In this document: in pieces, positions 26,102-32,985 of the stretch | How the letters are laid out: every line of letters begins with the position of its first letter | How positions within the stretch are numbered: the stretch's first letter is position 1 | Assembly: GCA_025996815.1 (NCBI GenBank) | Contig: BNTT01000007.1 | Coordinates: 1 to 47,875 of the forward strand | Length of the DNA stretch: 47,875 bases | Reading direction: 5' to 3' | Origin: Bacteroidia bacterium | GTDB lineage: Bacteria > Bacteroidota > Bacteroidia > Bacteroidales > Azobacteroidaceae | The notes under the pieces: generated by a model | What the model was told of the DNA's origin: nothing | The model's input: the letters and a program-made list of their open reading frames with translations, nothing else | The model's database searches: none | Translations under genes and position numbers: made by a program

Positions 26102-27192
26102 ATTTTACTTGATTTTGTTGTTGGCTCTTTGAGAAGTTCAGGTAAATCAAACTTGTATTTTCCCAAAAACGCTTGTAATATATTTTTAAATAGTTTTTTG
26201 TTGTCATCTGTCATTTTTACGGGTTCATAAACAGAATATTTACCATGGCTCAATAGGTTTAATGCTCGTGCATATAGTACATCATCGTCTATTCCGTAAA
26301 TACAGGCGGAAAAATCATTAAATCCAAAAAAGGTTGCTGTTTTTTCTAATATACTGCGTAGCATATTGAAATGATAAGTATTTATTTTATCTGATTCTAT
26401 CGCCTGCTTCAGTTCGCTTAATAATGCAACGTGGTGGAAAAAAGGGGTCTCGTCTGTTTTTTGTAGAATATATCCTTTATCTCCATTTTTGTGCAAAAAA
26501 TATTGTGAACATTGAGAGCGTTTTAGTTCATTGTACATTACATTGAAAAATAGACTGTGGTGGGAAGAAATAACAGTCTTTATTTTATCTTTACCTTTCT
26601 TTAGTAATTGCGACAAATCGCTTGCCACTGCAATAGCATTATTGTCGTCTAACGAAGAAATAGGGTCATCTATATAAATATATTTAACCCATTTGTAAGA
26701 TTCGGAACCATCAATAACCAATTCGCAGATAGCAAGAAAAATACACCAAATGAAAATATTTTCTTCGCCACGTGATACTTTAATATGATTTTCATCACCT
26801 TTGCTGAATGTAATCGTCCATTTTTCATAATCAATCTTAAAATTAAATTCGGCATAACGTTCCAAATAAGCAAAGATTTTTTCTTCCAAAGCCAACTCTT
26901 TGAAACCATTAAAAAAATTTGAATTTGAAGTTATCTTGAGAACACGTTCGGAATCATTTTTCAAGTCGTTATCCCAATGAAATAGGTCTTCAGTAAAAGC
27001 GTTGAAATAGAGTGTATCTCGATTCCCTCTCTTTTTCCCTTTGTCTTTAAACTCCATTGAAAGCCTTGTTTTTCCTGTGCCATTATAGGCATAGAGCAAT
27101 ACAAAGTTTTGATTATTGATGAAATCATCTCGCAACCTAACCACAAGATTTGACAAGGTTTTATATTTGTATATTTTAGGTTGATTATTCAT
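26098..27192 (-). CDS. PrrC-like anticodon nuclease linked to the type I RM system
   Basis: This 364-residue protein resembles PrrC, the latent tRNA anticodon nuclease held inactive by a type I RM complex and released when phage proteins inhibit restriction. The N-terminal ABC-type ATPase has a Walker A motif (AYNGTGKT, residues 35-42), a signature-like SRGEEN (140-145), Walker B YIYIDDPISSLDD (171-183) and a SSHHS switch (209-213). The C-terminal third has an R-x3-E pair (Arg279, Glu283) and His316, 33 residues later; the E. coli PrrC triad is Arg320-Glu324-His356, almost the same spacing. Length matches PrrC (396) and not the much longer RloC. It overlaps hsdS upstream and hsdM downstream by 4 bp each. 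Target tRNA unknown. Assignment is by motif and context. Confidence 0.8.
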   Translation of the reverse strand: MNNQPKIYKYKTLSNLVVRLRDDFINNQNFVLLYAYNGTGKTRLSMEFKDKGKKRGNRDTLYFNAFTEDLFHWDNDLKNDSERVLKITSNSNFFNGFKELALEEKIFAYLERYAEFNFKIDYEKWTITFSKGDENHIKVSRGEENIFIWCIFLAICELVIDGSESYKWVKYIYIDDPISSLDDNNAIAVASDLSQLLKKGKDKIKTVISSHHSLFFNVMYNELKRSQCSQYFLHKNGDKGYILQKTDETPFFHHVALLSELKQAIESDKINTYHFNMLRSILEKTATFFGFNDFSACIYGIDDDVLYARALNLLSHGKYSVYEPVKMTDDNKKLFKNILQAFLGKYKFDLPELLKEPTTKSSKI

Positions 27193-28472
27193 ATTATTTG
27201 TTCTTTAATATTAGGAAACAGTTGCTGCATCAAACCTTTTTTATGCACTGTGAGTGCTTCGAGTTTTTGGCTTTGTGCTGTGATTAACTCGTCAATGGAA
27301 GAAAGGCAGTCGGCGATTTTTTGCTGCTCGGGAAGAGAAGGAATAGGAATTTCAATTTTACTCATAACTCCGTTCATGAGTTTAGGGTTTCCTACATATG
27401 ACACATGTTTTTTTGAAACTGAGTTAATCAATGCTGCTATACATGGATTAGCATAGCCATTAAGATTTATCAAAACTCCACATACGTTTGTGCAATAAAA
27501 TTTGCCTGCTCTATAATTTACTTCTCCTGCATTGGCTCCATCTGTAGTCCATGTAATTGCGTCTTCAAATAAAAAATCATCATAAAAACCCGCGAGACCA
27601 TCATTTTTCGTTTGAGACGAATAAACTGGATATTGGTACTCACTGTTGCTATTTTCTTTAACTAAACTCATGGCAAGAACATTACCACGAGTTACTTCAA
27701 ATACGTCGCCAACATCCTTTATTTCCCACTCCCCCGCATCTCGAAACTCTGCAAACCGCAACTTAGGTACCATTTCGCCTTCGGCAGGAAATAGTTGCTG
27801 CATCAAACCTTTTTTATGCGCTGTGAGTGCTTCGAGTTTTTGGCTTTGTGCTGTGATTAACTCGTCAATGGAAGAAAGGCAGTCGGCGATTTTTTGTTGC
27901 TCGTTTTTATTTTGAGGAAACCAAATCTTAATATTTGATAGTCTTGTCGCTGAAATACCTAAAACTTTTGCACCTTGAGATTCTTTCTGAATTTGAACTC
28001 TAACAGCATTGGACATAAACAAATGCCCACCAAAACCAACAATTAGTTTCGATTTTTTCTGTCGCGCTAATAGTGTATGTAAACCAGATAACAATTTTTC
28101 ATTATTTAAGCGAATAATTTCTATACTTTTTCCAATGCCTTCTGTGTCTTCGGAAGCATCAGCAAAAATCATATCACCTTCTTTGCAGTAACCTTCTGAG
28201 TTGTATTTTTCAATCGGCATTATAGAATTTATATAAGGTACTATTTCTTTCCGTATATCGAATAGTGTAGAAAATTTAGTATGTATATCGCCATAGTGAA
28301 TATTTTTCGCTGTTCCTTCATTATAGTTTAAGTTGTCCCTTGTAAATGAATTAGTTGGTTTATATGAATATAGTTCGCCAAAAGGGACTTCCTCCCATTC
28401 CCACGCATCCCTAAACTCAGGAAACCGCAACTTAGGTACATTTTTTTTAATTTCGTGCTTATTCAATGACAT
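27189..28472 (-). CDS. hsdS: Type I restriction-modification specificity subunit HsdS
   Basis: This 427-residue protein has two target-recognition domains, each introduced by VPKLRF.EFRDA and followed by the conserved helix QQKIADCLSSIDELITAQSQ and KKGLMQQLFP. Each domain reads one half of a bipartite DNA site, and the helices set the spacing and bind HsdM. The two helix regions are almost identical at the DNA level (118 bp, three differences), which would allow recombination to swap domains and change specificity. It follows the DUF1828-like gene and is coupled to the PrrC-like gene by a 4-bp overlap. Confidence 0.96.
   Translation of the reverse strand: MSLNKHEIKKNVPKLRFPEFRDAWEWEEVPFGELYSYKPTNSFTRDNLNYNEGTAKNIHYGDIHTKFSTLFDIRKEIVPYINSIMPIEKYNSEGYCKEGDMIFADASEDTEGIGKSIEIIRLNNEKLLSGLHTLLARQKKSKLIVGFGGHLFMSNAVRVQIQKESQGAKVLGISATRLSNIKIWFPQNKNEQQKIADCLSSIDELITAQSQKLEALTAHKKGLMQQLFPAEGEMVPKLRFAEFRDAGEWEIKDVGDVFEVTRGNVLAMSLVKENSNSEYQYPVYSSQTKNDGLAGFYDDFLFEDAITWTTDGANAGEVNYRAGKFYCTNVCGVLINLNGYANPCIAALINSVSKKHVSYVGNPKLMNGVMSKIEIPIPSLPEQQKIADCLSSIDELITAQSQKLEALTVHKKGLMQQLFPNIKEQII
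27213..27330. repeat. 118-bp direct repeat in hsdS, distal copy
   Basis: This copy encodes the C-terminal conserved helix of HsdS. The partner at 27786-27903 is offset by exactly 573 bp and differs at three positions (27219, one base in the ttatgcactg segment, and one in the final ttgctgctcg). Confidence 0.9.
27786..27903. repeat. 118-bp direct repeat in hsdS, central copy
   Basis: This copy encodes the central conserved helix between the two recognition domains. It is near-identical to 27213-27330. Recombination between them would delete or exchange the second recognition domain. Confidence 0.9.
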
Positions 28473-28495
28473 ACTGTAATATTTTTATCATAAAT

Positions 28496-29278
28496 TTATG
28501 CAACAAGTTTCTCTATCATTTCAGGTTTATGACGCTCATTCCAGAGTATTGTTTCTGCCCCTTTGCTATGTAAAGCTTCTATGTAATCGCTCTTTATTTC
28601 TTTATCTAAGTCGTTAACAATTGCCAATCCTTTCAATTCTTTGCCTGAAACTTTTTCCCGAGCAGGCTTTATATCTTCCCAGCCAAATAAGAAATTGGGC
28701 ACATTAATTTTATTTAGGGAATTGAATGATTTGATTACCAATTCTTTTTCCTTTCCTGCTATTTGAAAATCAAAGTTAAATTCGATTCCGGTGCTTCCCT
28801 TTGCAATAAATTGCGGGGTATAAATAATATTTTGCTCATCAAAATATGACTTTACATCTTCTTTAAAAAGAGATGAAACCGTATGCTTCGCCATTATTGC
28901 CATATCACTTATTTCGGAAATGGCACAAATGAGGTTATGCTTTTTTTGCGGAAAACTCTTTTCATTTCCTACCACTGTCAATTCGTTTTTTTCTACTGTA
29001 ACTCCATAATTCAATAATATCATATCAAGCCATTCTTTACGTTTAAAGGAACGCATGACAGGTGCTCCGGCGAGTTCTAAATTTGCAAATGTAACTCCGT
29101 CATCAGACAAAATAATTTTGTCGTTTTCTAATTTGGCATAAATTTCAATATTATCGTTGAATAAGCCAAGAAAAGGTGTTATTATACTGTTCCATGCTGT
29201 ACTTTCATCTTTTGTTACAATGGTTTTATTGCGTAACCAATTGTAGTATTCTTCTATACTTTTATCAATCCAATTCAT
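28496..29278 (-). CDS. DUF1828/DUF1829-type protein in the RM operon
   Basis: This 260-residue cytoplasmic protein has an N-terminal part that looks like DUF1828 (ITPFLGLFNDNIEIYAKLEN, then IILSDDGVTFANLELAGAP) and a C-terminal part like DUF1829. No enzyme motif is visible. Proteins of this type are often found near mobile or defence genes, but their biochemical role is unknown to me. It overlaps the preceding gene by 4 bp and lies 23 bp before hsdS, so it is made together with the RM subunits. It could modulate the RM complex or the anticodon nuclease; that is speculation. Confidence 0.65.
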   Translation of the reverse strand: MNWIDKSIEEYYNWLRNKTIVTKDESTAWNSIITPFLGLFNDNIEIYAKLENDKIILSDDGVTFANLELAGAPVMRSFKRKEWLDMILLNYGVTVEKNELTVVGNEKSFPQKKHNLICAISEISDMAIMAKHTVSSLFKEDVKSYFDEQNIIYTPQFIAKGSTGIEFNFDFQIAGKEKELVIKSFNSLNKINVPNFLFGWEDIKPAREKVSGKELKGLAIVNDLDKEIKSDYIEALHSKGAETILWNERHKPEMIEKLVA

Positions 29279-29802
29279 AATAACAGTGTATTAATTGTGA
29301 TTTCAGTTTCAATATTAATGGTTTTTGCAAATAGCCGAACGGCATTAGCCAATGAGTTATTAAAATCATTCCCTTCTTTTAATTCCTTAACTTCAAATTC
29401 ATCATCGGTTAAAGGAATTGCCCATGCAAGCGATTTATAACCTTCTATATGGTAATGTATATGATGTTCATTATTGGAAAATTCTTTTCCTGCATAAGGA
29501 TGAAATTTTTCAGGAACAGAGTCTGAAATAGTTTCAGGATTGATGTGCCCGCCATTGTAGTCAATACGTAAAAGTCCTATTTTACTATCATTTTCTTGAT
29601 AATGTAAACTGATGCGGATTGTGTTCTTTTTGCTCTGCTGAATTTCCCATAAAAATGTAAATTCATCATCTTTTTCAGAAATTAATTCAAATCGTTTGTT
29701 GAATGGAAACTCCTGATTGATTGTTATTGTGTTTAGCAAATTATTGTTTTCTACAATTCTTTTTGGTAAACTCAACAGATATTGTGATTGTTCATTTGTC
29801 AT
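29275..29802 (-). CDS. DUF6978-like protein in the RM operon
   Basis: This 175-residue cytoplasmic protein has a mixed beta-rich N-terminal half and a histidine-rich HHIHYHIEGY segment (about residues 112-121) preceded by LRIDYNGGHINPE. This pattern recalls DUF6978 proteins (GG-H-NP followed by H-H-EGY), from memory only. No known catalytic motif. It starts 15 bp after the end of hsdR and overlaps the DUF1828-like gene by 4 bp; the two form a pair inserted between hsdR and hsdS. Function unknown. Confidence 0.55.
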   Translation of the reverse strand: MTNEQSQYLLSLPKRIVENNNLLNTITINQEFPFNKRFELISEKDDEFTFLWEIQQSKKNTIRISLHYQENDSKIGLLRIDYNGGHINPETISDSVPEKFHPYAGKEFSNNEHHIHYHIEGYKSLAWAIPLTDDEFEVKELKEGNDFNNSLANAVRLFAKTINIETEITINTLLL

Positions 29803-29817
29803 CTCTTTTATTTTTTA

Positions 29818-32766
29818 TTATTCATACGCTGTCAATCCTGAAATTTCACGCCCTGCGGCTAATTTTTTTAACACCGGCACCAAGTCTTCCATTAATGCCA
29901 ACTCTTTTTTTGTCCTCTCTTTCCACGCCAATTCTAAGGGAGCCAATAAATCGCTTAATTGTTCGCCATCGAATATCATACGACTTATAATTCTGTTTAC
30001 AAAGGTTTGCAGGGCAGCAGTTGTAATCCCAAAATTTCCTGATATTGCCGATAACTCATTGGCAATTTTTTCGTCTTTAAACGTTTGATAGCCCTCACGA
30101 ACTTCTTTTTCAGACAATCCTTTGCCGGTCTGCAAACTATTGATGTATTCCATTATATCATCGCGTTCATCCATTAAATTAGCACTTGAGGCGAGCAGAT
30201 TAATGAGTTGTTCACGAGTCATTTTTTGTTTTGCTGGTTCACGCTGGGTATATTTGGCTATCAGCCCCATAATATAGTCGTAATCAACAATCGCTGAGGC
30301 AAAAAGCACAAATTCAAAATCTAATTGTTGTATTTCCGGACTTGCTCCGGCTTTGTCTTGTTGTGCTTTCAGGCGTTTTGCAGTATCTATATATACTCCA
30401 CGAAAGGCGCGAAGTTGGTCATCCGGCAGTAACTGTTCAATTTTGGCGTTGTTTTCTTCGCTTAAATCGGTGTATTGGTCAAGTTGGGTTTTAAGGCGTT
30501 GCACTTCTTTAAAACGGTTGATAAACTCGCCGCGTGCATCATCGCCATTGAGGTTGTTGACTGCTTCCGGTGTACATTCCAAGCCATGAGACTTCATAAA
30601 TTTATCCAAATTTGACAAGGCTTGTTCAAATTTATCAACCACCACCGGCGCAGGGTCAACCAACCATATCTCTTTGGCACGGCTTGTGTCTTCGCCCGAA
30701 AACAGCGCGATAGCCTCATCAACCGCAGATTGTTGGCGGCGAAAATCAAGTATATTGCCGTAAGGCTTGGTGTCGTTCAGAATGCGGTTTGTACGCGAAA
30801 ATGCCTGAATCAAACCATGATATTTGAGATTTTTGTCCACATACAAAGTATTGAGATATTTGGAATCGAAGCCTGTGAGCAACATATCTACCACAATCAC
30901 AATGTCAATCTTGTTCTTGTGCGGGTAATCGGCATTGGAATATTTCTGGTCTTTTATGCGTTTTTGCACATCTTGATAGTACAAATCGAACAACGAAACG
31001 GTGTGGTTGGTGCCGTATTGTTTATTGTAGTCAGTAATAATGGTTTCGAGTGCTCGCTTCTTTTCGTCGGGTGCTTGCTCATTATCGGCTTTTTCCTGCG
31101 GCAAATCTTCCTGAATTTGTTGCAAGTCGGTGTTGCCATCAGCAGGCGGCGAAAATACGCAGGCAATATTTAACGGCGGGTAGGTTTCATCTTCTGCCAA
31201 TCGCAAAACCTGTGCCTGTTTGAACAAATGATAATATTCAATGGCGTTGTTAATGGAAGAGGTCGCTAAAATTGCATTGAAGCGGCGCGAATGTGTGGCA
31301 GCATCGTGTTTAGACAATATCGCATCCACCACGGCTTGGGGCGATTCGCCGACTTTGAATTTGCCTTCGGGCTTAAAATAGTCGATATGAAAGCGCAATA
31401 CGTTGCGGTCTTCAATGGCGTGAGTAATGGTATAATTGTGTAATTGCTTTTGAAATATATCTTTTGTGGTTTGCAGCGAGGCTTGCTGTCCGTCAATGGC
31501 GACATGCGTGGCGTTTCCCTCAAATATTGGCGTGCCGGTAAATCCAAAAAGTTGTGCATTGGGGAAAAACTCTTTGATAGCCTTGTGATTTTCGCCAAAC
31601 TGAGAGCGGTGACATTCATCAAAGATGAATACAATGCGTTTGTTACTTAACGGTTGCAAGCGTTCCTTGTAATTTTTGTGGTGAGTAGGGTCGAGTGCAA
31701 TGCCAAGTTTCTGAATAGTGGTAACAATCACTTTATCGGCATAATCTTCCGACAACATACGCCTGACAAGCGTTTCTGTATTGGTATTTTCCTCCACGCA
31801 ACCTTCCTGAAACTTATTAAATTCTTCGCGGGTTTGCCGGTCCAGGTCTTTACGGTCAACAACAAACAAGCATTTTTCAATATCCGGATTATCTTTCAGC
31901 AAAGTGGAGGCTTTGAACGAAGTAAGCGTTTTACCACTGCCTGTTGTATGCCAAATGTAGCCATTCCCCCGATTCTGATGAATACATTCGACTATCGCCT
32001 TTACTGCATAAATTTGATACGGTCGCATTACCAACAATTTTTGTTCACACTCCACGAGTACCATATAGCGGTTAATCAGTTCACCAAAGGCACATTTGGC
32101 AAGAAATTTTTCAGCAAAATCATCCAAATGAGTGATTTTTTTGTTGTCTTCGGCTGCTAATTGATAAATCGGCAAAAACTGTTCATCGGCATTGAAACTA
32201 AAATGCTGATTTTGGTTGTTGGCAAAATAGAGGGTATTAGTTTGGTTGCTGACGATAAAAAGTTGCAGAAAACAGAGCAACGTATTGGTGTAACCATTGC
32301 CGGGGTCGTTTTTGTAATCAACAATTTGTTGCATAGCACGGCGCGGACTGACCTCTAATGCCTTGAGTTCAATTTGGGCAACAGGTACGCCGTTGATAAG
32401 CAAAATCACGTCATAACGGTGATTGCTGTTTCGTGTATTAATTCGCAATTGATTGATTACTTCATATTCGTTTTTGCACCAATCTTTGATATTTACTAAT
32501 GTGTATTGTAGTGGCGTGCCATCTTCGCGTTGAAATGTATTTCGTGCGCGTAACCTTTTGGAAGAGATAAACACGTCAGGGTTGACAATTTCCTCAAGCA
32601 GACGGTCAAATTCCGAATCGGTTAAATGAACTCGATTAAGTGCTTCAAACTTTTGCCGAAAGTTACGCTCAAGCGCATCTCTATCGCGAATATCAGGGCG
32701 ATAGAAATATTTGAGAGATTTTAACTTCTCAATCAATCTTTCTTCTATTTGACTTTCTTTGCTCAT
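29818..32766 (-). CDS. hsdR: Type I restriction-modification system, restriction subunit HsdR
   Basis: This 982-residue protein cuts unmethylated DNA after ATP-driven translocation. The N-terminal PD-(D/E)xK nuclease has Asp119, Glu133 and Lys135 (in QIELK). The helicase motor has Walker A GSGKT at 276-280 and the DEAD-like DECHRSQFG, then VVDMLLTGFDSKYLNTLYVD and GLIQAFSRTNR of the second RecA domain. A C-terminal helical region should dock to HsdM/HsdS. It is the first gene of the operon and lies behind a TAACTTTG -7 box. All active-site motifs are intact. Confidence 0.96.
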   Translation of the reverse strand: MSKESQIEERLIEKLKSLKYFYRPDIRDRDALERNFRQKFEALNRVHLTDSEFDRLLEEIVNPDVFISSKRLRARNTFQREDGTPLQYTLVNIKDWCKNEYEVINQLRINTRNSNHRYDVILLINGVPVAQIELKALEVSPRRAMQQIVDYKNDPGNGYTNTLLCFLQLFIVSNQTNTLYFANNQNQHFSFNADEQFLPIYQLAAEDNKKITHLDDFAEKFLAKCAFGELINRYMVLVECEQKLLVMRPYQIYAVKAIVECIHQNRGNGYIWHTTGSGKTLTSFKASTLLKDNPDIEKCLFVVDRKDLDRQTREEFNKFQEGCVEENTNTETLVRRMLSEDYADKVIVTTIQKLGIALDPTHHKNYKERLQPLSNKRIVFIFDECHRSQFGENHKAIKEFFPNAQLFGFTGTPIFEGNATHVAIDGQQASLQTTKDIFQKQLHNYTITHAIEDRNVLRFHIDYFKPEGKFKVGESPQAVVDAILSKHDAATHSRRFNAILATSSINNAIEYYHLFKQAQVLRLAEDETYPPLNIACVFSPPADGNTDLQQIQEDLPQEKADNEQAPDEKKRALETIITDYNKQYGTNHTVSLFDLYYQDVQKRIKDQKYSNADYPHKNKIDIVIVVDMLLTGFDSKYLNTLYVDKNLKYHGLIQAFSRTNRILNDTKPYGNILDFRRQQSAVDEAIALFSGEDTSRAKEIWLVDPAPVVVDKFEQALSNLDKFMKSHGLECTPEAVNNLNGDDARGEFINRFKEVQRLKTQLDQYTDLSEENNAKIEQLLPDDQLRAFRGVYIDTAKRLKAQQDKAGASPEIQQLDFEFVLFASAIVDYDYIMGLIAKYTQREPAKQKMTREQLINLLASSANLMDERDDIMEYINSLQTGKGLSEKEVREGYQTFKDEKIANELSAISGNFGITTAALQTFVNRIISRMIFDGEQLSDLLAPLELAWKERTKKELALMEDLVPVLKKLAAGREISGLTAYE

Positions 32767-32787
32767 TCAACAATTTTAAATCGGGGA

Positions 32788-32795
32788 CAAAGTTA
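32788..32795 (-). promoter_or_regulatory. -7 element of the type I RM operon
   Basis: CAAAGTTA on the plus strand reads TAACTTTG on the minus strand, 21 bases before the hsdR start. No clear -33 box. It would drive the whole six-gene operon. Confidence 0.5.
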
Positions 32796-32927
32796 CGAAA
32801 TAATTTGAAATTTGCCCATTTTTCTACAATATAAGGTCAGACGAACAGGTGATTTGCCCTCTTCCCACACAATTCCCAGTAGAACCAAAAAAAAGTACAA
32901 TTACCCCTGCATCTGAATAATAATCCA

Positions 32928-32958
32928 TTGTCACACCTCGCCTTTTATCTTAACTTTG
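32928..32958 (+). promoter_or_regulatory. Promoter of the GH106-GH28 operon
   Basis: TTG at 32928-32930 and TAACTTTG at 32951-32958 are separated by 20 nt. The start codon of GH106 follows 27 bases later. A weaker GTACAATTACCCC at about 32896-32908 may be a degenerate regulator site. Confidence 0.6.
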
Positions 32959-32985
32959 TTGTTTCAAATTTTAATGTCATAACGC

